From Sulfurimonas sp. (GTDB taxonomy: Bacteria > Campylobacterota > Campylobacteria > Campylobacterales > Sulfurimonadaceae), in NCBI RefSeq assembly GCF_029027585.1, contig NZ_CP093397.1, forward strand, positions 2,283,405 through 2,347,404: a DNA stretch of 64,000 nucleotides, given 5' to 3'. The notes beneath the pieces were generated by a model. The model had not been told where the DNA came from, searched no databases, and was given only the letters and a program-made list of their open reading frames with translations. Shown piece after piece: positions 43,783 through 53,793 of this stretch. A program made the translations under genes and the position numbers. Position 1 is the stretch's first letter, and the number at the start of each line of letters is the position of its first letter.

Positions 43783-44180
43783 AGATTATGATAATCGCTT
43801 TTTTTTCTATAGTGCTTTTATGGGGAGAAGAATCTAGTCTTGTTACTCGTGCTGTTACAAAGTTGATTGATGAAAATAAAAAGATTCAATCACAACTACA
43901 TTCACAAAAAAAACAGATTGAAGCTTTACAGCAGCAGATAGATAAATTAATAAGTTCCAAAAACTTATCCTTTAAATCATATAAGGCACATATAGGGGCA
44001 AAAGTTTTAAATATTCGCTCTGGTCCAGGATTCAACTATAGGATAATTACTTCATTAAAAAAAGGAGAAAAAGTTTTAGTTGTTGATTCAACACACCGAA
44101 CATGGTATAAAATCTATAAAAATAATCAAGAAGGCTGGGCTTATGCCAAATGGATTATTATAAACAATAATAACAAGTAG
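43779..44180 (+). CDS. Periplasmic protein with coiled coil and bacterial SH3 domain
   Basis: 133 aa. Signal peptide (MKIMIIAFFSIVLLWG), then a coiled coil (IQSQLHSQKKQIEALQQQI) and an SH3b domain (KVLNIRSGPGFNYRIITSL; GWAYAKWIIINN). SH3b domains often bind peptidoglycan. It occupies the place between secretin and ATPase where MSHA loci carry MshM and MshN, which bind ATP or peptidoglycan-related structures. It overlaps the secretin gene by four bases, so it is part of the machine; anchoring the secretin in the cell wall is inference. Confidence 0.75.
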   Translation: MKIMIIAFFSIVLLWGEESSLVTRAVTKLIDENKKIQSQLHSQKKQIEALQQQIDKLISSKNLSFKSYKAHIGAKVLNIRSGPGFNYRIITSLKKGEKVLVVDSTHRTWYKIYKNNQEGWAYAKWIIINNNNK

Positions 44181-44185
44181 TTAAA

Positions 44186-45841
44186 ATGAGAAATTTAAAA
44201 ATATTTGAAGATGAACTTTTAAAGGAATTAATAGATAAAAATATCATTGATAAAAAAGAGCGTAACCGTCTCTTAAGAGAGAGGATAGTCAAAAAAACTC
44301 CTCTACTGCAAAATATTGCAAACTCAAAAGAGATAGAAACTCAAAGCTTGCTTGAAATATTGGCTAGACTTTATGATGCTACTATACTTGATAACGAAGA
44401 TACTATAGTTGTTAATGACTCTTTAGTAGCAGATAGCTTGTTTAAAGAGCATGGTGCTGTTCTTGGCAAAATAGATGATACTCAAGCAGAGTTCTATCTT
44501 TTTGAGCCTATCTTTGATGCATCTTGGAGTAGTATAGAATCTACATTACAAAAGAACTGTGTAAGATTTATAGTCACATTAGATACTTATGAACGCATTA
44601 GTGAAGATATTAAAAAAAATATTGAATATAAAAAAAATCATGCGATTACTAGCAATGAGCAGTTACACTCTCTTCCAGAAGATAAAGTTGCTATTCTATT
44701 TGCAGATGAGCTACTCCAAAAAACATTAGAAACAAAAGCCTCTGATGTTCATATAGAACCAAAAAAAGATGGATTTCGTGTGCGTTTTCGTATCAACGGT
44801 ATGTTGCAGGAGTTTGGTGAGTATGAGAAAGAATTTTTTCCATTAGTGAGTTCTCGCTTAAAACTACTGAGTGGTTTAAATATTGCAGAGAAAAGAGATA
44901 CTCAAGATGGAGCATTGGTTTTTAAGGCAATAGAGAATGATAAAGAGGTTGATGTTCCTTTTCGTATATCAGTTATGCCTACTATATATGGCGAAAAAAT
45001 TGTACTTAGACGCTTAAGTGGAGGCGATGAAGTGATAAGACTTGATGATTTGAAAATGGGTGATGATATATCTATGTATTGGAAGAAAGCAATTAAGAAT
45101 CCCTATGGAATTATTTTGATTTCAGGACCTACGGGAAGTGGAAAGTCAACAACACTTTTTGCCGCATTAAACGAGATAAATCATTCAAATATTAATATTA
45201 CAACAGTTGAAGATCCTGTGGAGTTTAAAATTCCAGGTGTAAATCAGGTACAAATAAATTCATACAAAGTTTCTTTTGCTACCGCTTTGCGCTCTATTCT
45301 TAGACAGGATCCAGATGTAATAATGATTGGAGAAATACGTGATTATGAAACAGCCGAGATAGCTCTTCGTGCTTCACTTACTGGGCACTTGGTCTTTTCA
45401 ACAATTCATACTAATGATGCTGCTAGTGTTGTTACTAGATTAATAGATATGGGAGTTGAACCATTCTTAGTCGCATCTTCACTTGTAGGGGTGCTTGCGC
45501 AGAGACTTGTGCGTATTTTGTGCCCTGAGTGCAAACAGGAACATACTCTAGGTTTTATAGAGTGTCAAAGACTTAGTATAAGTAAAGAAACAGTTGTTTA
45601 TAAAGCAAAAGGCTGCCGCAAGTGTCATAATAGCGGTTATGTTTCACGTCAAGGTATCTATGAGTTTTTAATTTTTGATGATCATATAAAAAAAATGATA
45701 AATAATAAAACTAGCGATATTGAGATTCGTAACTATGCTATTAAAACATATGGTATGCCAACAATTCTTGAATCTGCAAAAAAATTAATGCTGAGTGGTG
45801 ATACTTCTTATGAAGAGTTGATAAAAGTGGCTTCTGAATGA
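44186..45841 (+). CDS. GspE/PulE-type secretion or pilus assembly ATPase (MshE-like)
   Basis: 551 aa. N-terminal MshEN-like domain (1-150), then the ATPase: LETKASDVHIEPKKDGFRVR, Walker A ISGPTGSGKSTTLF (about 310-323), Asp box TTVEDPVEFKIPG, Walker B DPDVIMIGEIRDYETAEIA, His box TGHLVFSTIHTNDAA, and a four-cysteine zinc site CPECKQE with CRKCHNSGY. Hexameric motor on the cytoplasmic face powering pilus assembly or secretion. It overlaps the following GspF-type gene by four bases. No retraction ATPase (PilT) is present in this locus. Confidence 0.92.
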   Translation: MRNLKIFEDELLKELIDKNIIDKKERNRLLRERIVKKTPLLQNIANSKEIETQSLLEILARLYDATILDNEDTIVVNDSLVADSLFKEHGAVLGKIDDTQAEFYLFEPIFDASWSSIESTLQKNCVRFIVTLDTYERISEDIKKNIEYKKNHAITSNEQLHSLPEDKVAILFADELLQKTLETKASDVHIEPKKDGFRVRFRINGMLQEFGEYEKEFFPLVSSRLKLLSGLNIAEKRDTQDGALVFKAIENDKEVDVPFRISVMPTIYGEKIVLRRLSGGDEVIRLDDLKMGDDISMYWKKAIKNPYGIILISGPTGSGKSTTLFAALNEINHSNINITTVEDPVEFKIPGVNQVQINSYKVSFATALRSILRQDPDVIMIGEIRDYETAEIALRASLTGHLVFSTIHTNDAASVVTRLIDMGVEPFLVASSLVGVLAQRLVRILCPECKQEHTLGFIECQRLSISKETVVYKAKGCRKCHNSGYVSRQGIYEFLIFDDHIKKMINNKTSDIEIRNYAIKTYGMPTILESAKKLMLSGDTSYEELIKVASE

Positions 45842-46911
45842 AAAAAACACCACTTGCCCATTTTATTCGAAACAATGTAAGAAGTGTTTCTGCTAAAAAT
45901 CGCATTAACTTTTTTAGACAAATGTCCATATTAACTCATGCCGGAATCACATTATTAGATGCACTAAAAATGATGAGACGCTCCGCAAAAGGTCCAATTA
46001 AACAGATGGTTTGCGATATGATACAACTAATTGAGCAGGGAAATGAATTGTCAAAAATTAGTGAATATTATGTCAAGTTTTATGATAGAACAATAGCTAG
46101 TATGCTTAAAGCAGGTGAAGAAACAGGGACGCTTCCTGAAGTGATGCAACAAATTTATATCAACCTACAGCGTTCCTATAAATTTAAGCGTAAAATAAAA
46201 GGGGCTATGATAATGCCTCTTGCTACCTTAATCATTGCAATAGGAGTGATATTTTTTATGGCACTATATGTAATTCCCGCTTTCTCCACTTTTTTAGAAG
46301 GGATGGGATCTGGTTTACCACCATTAACAAAGTTTGTTGTAGATACATCAAATATTATTATAAAAGAGTGGGAAAATATTTTAATATACTCTTTTGGTTT
46401 TATTTTTTCATTTATTACAATCTACTCAGTTATTAAACCGTTTAAATATGGTATGCATTATCTGTTTTTATATATACCTGTTATAGGACCAATTATACTT
46501 TTTAGTACACTTTCTAATTTTTCAAATAATATGTCTAAACTACTTGGTTCAGGGATAGGGGTTATTGAGAGTATCACTATTGCTAATGGTTCTGATGGCT
46601 TATTGCCATTTAAAAAAATAGTAGATAAAGTAGTAGGTAATGTTATATCAGGAAGGCATATGTCGGTAGCATTTGCACAAGATCGCTTAATACCGCCAAT
46701 ATTTAATGACTTGGTACAAGCCGGGGAAGAGAGCGGTAATCTTGATGATGCCTTTGAACACTTGGCATATATATATCAAGAAGAAACAGACTATAAGGTA
46801 GAAATATTAGAATCGATGATTCAACCAGTGATGACAATACTTATTGGAGTTATTGTAGGTGTAGTTGCAGCAAGCTTAGTCCTAGGTATGGTATCACTTT
46901 GGGATACATAA
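45838..46911 (+). CDS. GspF/PilC-type inner-membrane platform protein (MshG-like)
   Basis: 357 aa with the two repeated GspF domains: FFRQMSILTHAGITLLDALK, then MLKAGEETGTLPEVMQQIYI in the first, and TLSNFSNNMSKLLGSGIGVI with LVQAGEESGNLDDAFEHLAY in the second. Three hydrophobic segments (about 118-142, 176-200, 330-352). It binds the ATPase and feeds pilins to the growing fibre. Last gene of the operon in view; no pilin, prepilin peptidase or PilT follows, so those parts lie elsewhere or were lost at the IS junction. Confidence 0.9.
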   Translation: MKKTPLAHFIRNNVRSVSAKNRINFFRQMSILTHAGITLLDALKMMRRSAKGPIKQMVCDMIQLIEQGNELSKISEYYVKFYDRTIASMLKAGEETGTLPEVMQQIYINLQRSYKFKRKIKGAMIMPLATLIIAIGVIFFMALYVIPAFSTFLEGMGSGLPPLTKFVVDTSNIIIKEWENILIYSFGFIFSFITIYSVIKPFKYGMHYLFLYIPVIGPIILFSTLSNFSNNMSKLLGSGIGVIESITIANGSDGLLPFKKIVDKVVGNVISGRHMSVAFAQDRLIPPIFNDLVQAGEESGNLDDAFEHLAYIYQEETDYKVEILESMIQPVMTILIGVIVGVVAASLVLGMVSLWDT

Positions 46912-47008
46912 TAATATAACTTGTAAATTATATCATTATAGAGTGGTAACCTAAATTTAAACAATTATAAGTTAAAATAAGATGAATAGTAAGCAAGGTG
47001 GTATAATA

Positions 47009-47386
47009 ATGCAAATAAAAGTTTATTATGAAGATACTGACACAGGTGGAGTAGTGTATCATTCTAACTATCTTAACTTTTGTGAAAGAGCTAGAAGTGA
47101 GGCTTTTTTCAATATTGGAATGACACCAGAGCTTGAAAATGGCCATTTTGTTGCAAGAAAATTAACAGCACAGTATTATAAAAGTGCTAAATTAGGCGAT
47201 GTTTTAGAAGTAAAAAATGAATTAAAAAAAATGAAAGCAGCCTCTTTTGAGATACTACAAACTATATATAAAGATTCACAAAAAATATTTGAGTTAGATA
47301 TAACTTTAGCTTACATCACTTTTGAAGGAAAACCTCAAAAGCTTGACGCGGATACTAAAGATTTAGTTATATCACTCTTTGAATGA
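47009..47386 (+). CDS. ybgC: YbgC-family acyl-CoA thioesterase
   Basis: 125 aa from ATG 47009, chosen because conserved sequence begins MQIKVYYEDTDTGGVVYHS and AGGTGG lies upstream; an upstream ATG at 46982 adds nine residues without conservation. The catalytic aspartate lies in YEDTDTGGVVYHSNYLNFCE. Hotdog thioesterase hydrolysing short acyl-CoA or acyl-ACP. Often linked to the Tol-Pal system, but here it stands alone beside the pilus operon. The 3' end overlaps the convergent neighbour by 15 bp. Confidence 0.87.
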   Translation: MQIKVYYEDTDTGGVVYHSNYLNFCERARSEAFFNIGMTPELENGHFVARKLTAQYYKSAKLGDVLEVKNELKKMKAASFEILQTIYKDSQKIFELDITLAYITFEGKPQKLDADTKDLVISLFE

Positions 47387-48633
47387 GGTATATTTAACAA
47401 ATCTATATTTCACAGGTTTAAGTAGCTCAATAGGATAAATCATTTGATTGTCTTCTATAGCTATTTTATACTCTCTATCCTCTCTTGTTGCTAAAGAAAA
47501 GAAGTAGTCAACTCCAACAGTTGTTGTATAGTTAATCCAATCATAAACAATATCATTTCCCAAAAGAGAATTAGCTTCTATAAGAATATTATTGTTATTT
47601 GTTATAGAGTTTGCGACTATCATATTTTTTCTATCTTGATATTGTGTAATAGAGAGTATAAGTGGGTCATAATTTATTTGGGTAGATAAAATATTTGTTG
47701 CATTTGTATCGTAAAGTGTGAGTTGTGACATAATCATACCAGTTTTAACAATAGGTGTATTTATAAAAAATGAACCTTCTACAATATCTTTATTTTCACT
47801 CAAATATATTTCTAAGTTAGTTGTTCTCTTTGGTATAGAAAATTTTACAACACTTCTGTTAGCATCTAAGATTTGAGCCTCAGCTTCTTCAATACTTAAG
47901 TTATTGTCCATTGCTTCACCATTTATAAATCTATCTTTTTCATAGACGCTTAACTCTTTACCAATTTTTGAACGGTCATAAAAGATAACTAAAGGTGAAA
48001 CCGCTTCTTTAGTAATAGGTCACTCTGTGCTTTGTAATCTATACCACCATAGCTTAAATATGAAGAAGTTGCAGTAACATCTTTTTTATTGATAGTTGGG
48101 AAAAATATATTTATTTGGGGGTTGATTTCTGCTAAAGTGTTAGCGCCTTGAAGTGTTAAAGGAGCGATAACATAATGAAATTCGTCATTACTAATTTTTA
48201 GAAGGGCTTCTTTTATATCTTCTTCACTTTCGCTTTGGATTTTATAACTTTTCAACTCAAAAGAGTGGTTTTTTGAGATGAGATAAGCAAAGGAAGCATT
48301 TGTTGTTGAAGAAGCATATCTACCTATGATTTTGTAAGGTAAAAGTAGGGCAACACGAATCTTATCATTTATGATTTGTGAACCAAGATTTAAGATGGAA
48401 ATATTCATCATTCGTATTTCATCTTGTTCAGGGTTTTGAAGCTTTGATTGAGCATGAGAAAGAAAAGAAAAAATCATATCGTTATCAAGATACTCTTGCA
48501 TACAACTCTCAGAACAATCATAAGGGTCTAAGTCTTGAATATATGTTTTTGGTAAAGGTATATTTGATATAAGGTAACTCTGTGCAAATATTCCAAGAGG
48601 AAGTAAAATAGTAAGTAAAAATATTTTTTTCAT
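47372..48633 (-). pseudogene. Exported protein, possibly periplasmic-binding-protein-like, frameshifted
   Basis: Signal peptide MKKIFLLTILLPLGIFA from ATG 48633 (in an ATGA overlap with the upstream stop). The first frame includes IRVALLLPYKIIGRYASST and FHYVIAPLTLQGANTLAEI, which reads like a type I periplasmic-binding fold, and stops at 47989. Inserting one base near 48011-48016 gives LLTKEAVSPLVIFYDRSKIG and continues through GEAMDNNLSIEEAEAQIL to 47372. Joined, about 421 aa. Function not recognised; perhaps LppC-like. It follows the uracil-DNA glycosylase gene and converges on ybgC. Confidence 0.65.
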
Positions 48634-49286
48634 AAACAACTCTTTATAGTTTTTAAATCATTTAGTGTGATTTTTTTTAATTCTGGATTTCTCAGTAGAT
48701 ACTGAGGATGATACATTGGTATAAGCTTATACCCTTGAAAGTCTATCACATGTCCTCTTACACTTTGGAAGTCTTTGTCCTCATTTGTTAGTTTATAGTA
48801 AGCTTCTTCACCAAGAGTAACAATTATTTTTGGTTTTATAAAATCTATTTGAGAAAATAGGTAAGATTTACATGAGTCCCACTCAGATGATGAGGGAGTA
48901 TTTGAGTTTAATGGTTTACATTTTATGGCGTGTGTAAAGTAAACATCATTGGTATTTAGTTCTAAAACATTTTTTATCATGTTGCTTAAACTATCTCCAC
49001 TTCTACCGATATAGTAAGAGTTGTTAGAGTCTTCATTTTGGGAAACACTAAAATCAACTATCATTAGTTTTGCGTTTGAATTGCCAAAGCCACACATACT
49101 TTGTTTTCTTGATTTACTTAAATCACATAGATGACAAGTTGATATATTTTGTATTAGTTCATCTAATGTTTTTGGCTCTATATTTGAAGTTTTTATATTT
49201 ATGGAAAATGGGTCAATATACTCAAATCCAAGAGCTTTCTGACGATAAAGATTTTGAAGAAGAAGTAAATTTTGAAAAGACTTCAT
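48630..49286 (-). CDS. Family 4/5-type uracil-DNA glycosylase with iron-sulphur cluster
   Basis: 218 aa. CHLCDLSKSRKQSMCGFGN gives the first cysteines of a [4Fe-4S] site; HAIKCKPLNSNTPSSSEWD and the following CKSYL supply the rest. IGRSGDSLSNMIKNVLEL and PKIIVTLGEEAYYKL match the active-site and core strands, and PMYHPQYLLRNPELKK is the closing helix loop. Removes uracil from DNA. The stop overlaps the start of the exported protein gene (ATGA). Confidence 0.85.
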   Translation of the reverse strand: MKSFQNLLLLQNLYRQKALGFEYIDPFSINIKTSNIEPKTLDELIQNISTCHLCDLSKSRKQSMCGFGNSNAKLMIVDFSVSQNEDSNNSYYIGRSGDSLSNMIKNVLELNTNDVYFTHAIKCKPLNSNTPSSSEWDSCKSYLFSQIDFIKPKIIVTLGEEAYYKLTNEDKDFQSVRGHVIDFQGYKLIPMYHPQYLLRNPELKKITLNDLKTIKSCL

Positions 49287-49364
49287 TTGCTACCTTTGAG
49301 CTTAAATAATGAGTGTGAGTATAGTTAAAGAGTGATTAAATCATACTTTATATTTATTTTATGC

Positions 49365-49370
49365 TAGAAT
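49365..49370 (+). promoter_or_regulatory. Extended -10 promoter upstream of the EAL protein
   Basis: ATGCTAGAAT (TG, one base, TAGAAT), 22 bp before the TTG start at 49392; AAAGGA is the ribosome-binding site. Confidence 0.45.
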
Positions 49371-49391
49371 GTCCGCAACAAAAGGATATGT

Positions 49392-50957
49392 TTGAATCAC
49401 AAACAAAACAAATTAAATATTAATAGTTTTTTATTAAGCTCTTCAAGAGAGGTTAGTGGCGTTGTTAGAAAAATTACAGAATTTAATTATAAAAATATAC
49501 TAATTCATGTTTCGGCTTTTATGCATAACACTGTTTTAGTGCAAAATTTAAAGCTAGAGCTTGAAAAAGTACTTCCAGATGCTAAATTAATTATGCTAAA
49601 ACATGAAAATAAAACTCAGACTTCTTTGGTTGTTTATAGTTTAGATAATCTGCAAGATTCTCAAAATATCAGTGATGAAATATTAAAAGAAATTCAGATT
49701 TTAGATAACGAAAAAACACATGATTTAAAAGAATCAAAAAGACAATTACTTAGTAGATATTTTACAGACCATTTAACAAGTTTTCCAAATATGTATCAAC
49801 TTAGAAAAGATTTACATGATAATGAAAAATATGCTCTTGTTTCTATTGCTATAGATGACTTTGCAACGATTAATAATTTTTACGGTTACATGGTTGGAGA
49901 TTACATAATTGAGCAAGTTGGAAACTATCTTGTCCAGAATGTTGATGAACGCATCTATAGGGTATCGGGAACAGAGTTTACTCTTTATTTAGAAGAAGAT
50001 TTAGGTTTTTATGATTTAAAAGATTACCTGATTAAATTATATGAAAAAGTTAGTAATATTTTAGTTTTATATCAAGGTCAAGATATAAATGTAAGTTTAA
50101 CTCTTGCTTCGTGCGCAAACTACAATCAAGATAATCTTTTTTCAAAAGTTTCTATGGCTTTAAAATACGCAAAAGACAAAAGAATGCCTTTTTGGATTTA
50201 TGAAGATAGAATGAACTTTGAAAACGAGTATGAAAAAAACTTAAGTATTTCAAATATTGTTCGTAAAGCAGTTCAAGAGTCTAAAATTGTTCCATATTTT
50301 CAGCCAATTATGGATAATAAAACCATGAAGGTTTCAAAGTATGAGTGTCTTGCTCGTTTGATTGATGAAAATGGTAAAATTATGTCACCCACTATGTTTA
50401 TACCAATCTCAAAGCGCATAAAAGTTTATAACTATATTACTAAAACTATCATAGAAAAAGCCTTTGATGTTTTTGAGAAAAATGAGTATGAATTTAGTAT
50501 AAATCTCTCAATGGAAGATATTTTAAATAGTGGTATATTTAAATTTATCATGCAAAAATTAAAATCAAGCAACGCTTCAAAAAGAGTAATATTTGAGATA
50601 GTAGAATCAGAAGCCATACAAGATTTTGATAAAATCGCACGGTTCATAAACGAGATAAAAAGATATGGAGCAAAAGTAGCCATAGATGATTTTGGAGATG
50701 GTTACTCGAACTTTTCGTACCTAACTCGCATGAAAGTAGATTATTTAAAAATAGATGGCTCACTTATCAAAGATATAGATATAGATAAAAGTTCACTTTT
50801 AGTTGTGGAAACAATAGTGGATTTTGCAAATAAACTAGGCATAAAAACCATTGCTGAATATGTACACTCAAGTACGGTTTTAGATACAATTAAAGAGCTA
50901 AACATTGATTATTCTCAAGGTTATTATATTGATGAGCCACTTGTAAGAATAAGATAA
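49392..50957 (+). CDS. EAL-domain c-di-GMP phosphodiesterase with degenerate GGDEF domain
   Basis: 521 aa. A GGDEF-like domain (about 125-270) has FTDHLTSFPNMYQLRKDL and VSIAIDDFATINNFYGYMVG, but the active site reads RVSGTEFTLYLE (SGTEF in place of GGDEF), so cyclase activity is unlikely; it may bind GTP. The EAL domain (280-520) reads KYECLARL for ExL and keeps INLSMEDI, FEIVESEAI, AIDDFGDGYSNF, LKIDGSLI and a late Glu (TIAEYVHSS), so hydrolysis is plausible. Start is TTG at 49392; the nearby ATG is out of frame. The N-terminal 120 residues are unrecognised. Confidence 0.82.
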   Translation: MNHKQNKLNINSFLLSSSREVSGVVRKITEFNYKNILIHVSAFMHNTVLVQNLKLELEKVLPDAKLIMLKHENKTQTSLVVYSLDNLQDSQNISDEILKEIQILDNEKTHDLKESKRQLLSRYFTDHLTSFPNMYQLRKDLHDNEKYALVSIAIDDFATINNFYGYMVGDYIIEQVGNYLVQNVDERIYRVSGTEFTLYLEEDLGFYDLKDYLIKLYEKVSNILVLYQGQDINVSLTLASCANYNQDNLFSKVSMALKYAKDKRMPFWIYEDRMNFENEYEKNLSISNIVRKAVQESKIVPYFQPIMDNKTMKVSKYECLARLIDENGKIMSPTMFIPISKRIKVYNYITKTIIEKAFDVFEKNEYEFSINLSMEDILNSGIFKFIMQKLKSSNASKRVIFEIVESEAIQDFDKIARFINEIKRYGAKVAIDDFGDGYSNFSYLTRMKVDYLKIDGSLIKDIDIDKSSLLVVETIVDFANKLGIKTIAEYVHSSTVLDTIKELNIDYSQGYYIDEPLVRIR

Positions 50958-51016
50958 TGAAACTTTAAAGATTTTTTTGTCATAATTTTAAACATTAATA
51001 TTTCGAGGTGTTTGTA

Positions 51017-53791
51017 ATGGAAAAATTCAATAACTTAAGTATAAAAATCAAACTTTTTTTGATTTTTATTATCCCTGTCGTAGCTCTTACTTTTCAAATT
51101 ACTTCAGCAATAATAGATAAAAAAAGTATCATTAATGAAGAAAATATTTTATCCATTTCAGTTGGAATTGTTACTAAGGTTAGTTCTTTTGTTCATGAGA
51201 TACAAAAAGAAAGAGGTGCAACTGCTGGATATCTGAGTTCAAATGGTAAGAAGTTTGGTGCAAAACTAAAGTTACAAAGAGTCTCTACAGATGCAAAGCT
51301 TCAAGAGCTAAAAAATCTTTTGGAATCGTCTGATTTAGATGCTTTACCTTCTCTATACATAAACGACTTAAAACATGCCTTATCAAATATAAGTTCCATT
51401 GCAAGTATTAGAAGTCAAGTTAGTTCTTTATCTATGGATAAGGCTCAAGCTATATCTTTTTATACAAAGTCAAATGCTTTATTTTTAGACTCTATTGGTA
51501 ATTTAGCAAAGTTTTCAAATGACTCTGCGATAGTAAAAGAGCTAAACTCTTATGTGAATTTTTTATACTCAAAAGAAAAAGCTGGAGTAGAGAGAGCAGT
51601 AGGTGCAGCAGCATTTTCAAGCGATAGCATCTCCTCACCTGCTCGTATAAAGTTTAACAATCTTATTGCAGAACAAAACAGTTATATAAAAAGTTTTAAA
51701 GTTTTAGCGAGTGAAGAAGAAGTTTCATTTTATGAACAAACTATGCGTGGCAAAGTTATAGATGATGTGCAAAAAATGAGAGATATTTTACTAAATGCTA
51801 AAGATATAGGTGGGTTTAATGTAGATGCGTCACTTTGGTTTGATACTATTAGCAAAAAAATCACTAAACTAAAAAAGATTGAAGACTATATAACTACTCA
51901 GTTTACACCAAGCTCTAAGATGCTTAAAGACTCTACAAATCTTTTGATAGCTTTAAATAATGTCCTTCACGAATCTCAAAAAGAAAGAGGTGCGACGGCA
52001 GTATATTTGGCAAGTAAAGGATCAAAGTTCGCAGATGTGTTAATCAAGCAAAAAGAACAAACAGATAGCAAGATAAAGGTTTTTAAATCAAAACTAAGAA
52101 ATTTAGACATCTCAAAGCACACAAAACTTTTTAAAAATTCAATCAAAAAAACACTTAAAAATCTGGCATCTATTAAAAAAATAAGAAAAGATGTTAAAGC
52201 ACAAAGTATTTCACTTAAAAGTGCTATCTTATTTTATACAAATTCAAATAACGCTATGTTAGATGTGACAGCGGGTCTTATTCGCTCAGCAACTAAAGCA
52301 AAAAGTGTTGAATATTTAAATACTTACTACGCATTTATAATGTTAAAAGAAAGAGCTGGAATAGAAAGAGCAGTTTTAGCAGCAGCATTTTCAAAAAACC
52401 AGTTTGCAGATGGCATGAAAGTAAAGTTTGTTAAACTTGTAACACAACAGTCAACTTACCTAGATACTTTTAAAGCAAATGCAAATGCTGATGTTTTAGG
52501 ATTTTACAACAAACATACATCTTCAAAAGTTTTTAAAGATGTTCAGGCTATGAGAGATATCGCGTTAAGTACATCATCAGTTGGTGGTTTTGGAGTTGAA
52601 GCATCTACTTGGTTTAGTACAATTACAAAAAAGATAAATCTACTTAAAAAAGTTGAAGATAAGCTTTCTCTTGATTTGATAAAACATATAAATGAGATAA
52701 AAGATAGTGAATCAAGAAGTTTAGTAATGCTGATAGCTTTTGGTATTATTTCGATTTTAATATCAGCATTTTTTGCTTTTATGATTGCTACATTTATAAC
52801 TAAGTCATTAACAAGTATCTTAAATGCTGCAAAAGATTTAAGTAGTGGAGATGGAGATTTAACAAAAAGACTTGAAATTACATCAGAAGATGAAATTGGT
52901 GATGTAGCTAAAGAGATAAACAAGTTTATACATAAGGTGCAAACAACAGTTGATTTGGTTAAGCAAGGAAGTATGGAAAATGCATCTATATCTGAGCAAC
53001 TCCAAGGGTCTAGCGAGAGTGTTAAAGGCAATATCGAGCATGAAAGTAAGATAGTCCAAAAAGCTACAAAAGATGTTGTTAAAATTAGTTCAAACCTTCA
53101 AGGAAGCGTAACTGATGCAAAATCTAACTATGAGCAAATGAAAAAAGCAAGTACAGACTTAGTGGAAGCTAATGTTAAGATTCAAGAGTTAAGTCAAAAG
53201 ATAAATAAAACAAGTGAAACAGAACAAGAATTGGCAGTAAAACTAGAAGAGTTAAGTAAAAATGCGACAGATGTTAGAGAGGTTCTAAGTGTTATTGGCG
53301 ATATTGCAGACCAAACAAATTTACTAGCTTTAAATGCTGCTATAGAAGCGGCAAGAGCAGGAGAACATGGGCGAGGGTTTGCTGTAGTTGCTGATGAAGT
53401 TAGAAAACTTGCAGAAAATACTCAAAAATCACTCTTTGAGATAAACGCGTCTATAAGCGTTATAGTTCAGTCTATCTTAGATGCTAGTGGGCAGATGAAT
53501 GAAAATGCAAAAACAGTTATAGAACTTGTTGATGTTTCAAATGATGTAGAGAGTGCAATCCAAGATTCTAACAATATTATGCAAGAAGCCTTAAGTACAT
53601 CTTCAAAAATGATGCAAGACTCACAGCTTCTTTCAGATGAAACTTCTGAGATAGCAAACGATATTTCAAATATCAACGATATTTCAGGTCAAAATCTAAA
53701 TAGTGTGGGTGAAATAGCAATAGCATCTTCGCATCTAAACAAATTAACAACTGAACTTAAATCACTACTAGATGAGTTTAAAACGAGGTAA
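51017..53791 (+). CDS. Methyl-accepting chemotaxis protein with two NIT sensor domains
   Basis: 924 aa from ATG 51017 (GAGG eight bases upstream). Membrane helices lie near 11-33 and 566-592. Between them are two tandem NIT (nitrate/nitrite sensing) domains: the first has [19 protein letters not shown], the second [19 protein letters not shown], each followed by the matching [14 protein letters not shown] and [13 protein letters not shown] repeats. HAMP follows, then the signalling hairpin tip [20 protein letters not shown] and [19 protein letters not shown]. Two bases separate it from the PAS-GGDEF-EAL gene. Ligand nitrate/nitrite is inferred from the domain name only. Confidence 0.9.
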   Translation: MEKFNNLSIKIKLFLIFIIPVVALTFQITSAIIDKKSIINEENILSISVGIVTKVSSFVHEIQKERGATAGYLSSNGKKFGAKLKLQRVSTDAKLQELKNLLESSDLDALPSLYINDLKHALSNISSIASIRSQVSSLSMDKAQAISFYTKSNALFLDSIGNLAKFSNDSAIVKELNSYVNFLYSKEKAGVERAVGAAAFSSDSISSPARIKFNNLIAEQNSYIKSFKVLASEEEVSFYEQTMRGKVIDDVQKMRDILLNAKDIGGFNVDASLWFDTISKKITKLKKIEDYITTQFTPSSKMLKDSTNLLIALNNVLHESQKERGATAVYLASKGSKFADVLIKQKEQTDSKIKVFKSKLRNLDISKHTKLFKNSIKKTLKNLASIKKIRKDVKAQSISLKSAILFYTNSNNAMLDVTAGLIRSATKAKSVEYLNTYYAFIMLKERAGIERAVLAAAFSKNQFADGMKVKFVKLVTQQSTYLDTFKANANADVLGFYNKHTSSKVFKDVQAMRDIALSTSSVGGFGVEASTWFSTITKKINLLKKVEDKLSLDLIKHINEIKDSESRSLVMLIAFGIISILISAFFAFMIATFITKSLTSILNAAKDLSSGDGDLTKRLEITSEDEIGDVAKEINKFIHKVQTTVDLVKQGSMENASISEQLQGSSESVKGNIEHESKIVQKATKDVVKISSNLQGSVTDAKSNYEQMKKASTDLVEANVKIQELSQKINKTSETEQELAVKLEELSKNATDVREVLSVIGDIADQTNLLALNAAIEAARAGEHGRGFAVVADEVRKLAENTQKSLFEINASISVIVQSILDASGQMNENAKTVIELVDVSNDVESAIQDSNNIMQEALSTSSKMMQDSQLLSDETSEIANDISNINDISGQNLNSVGEIAIASSHLNKLTTELKSLLDEFKTR

Positions 53792-53793
53792 AT

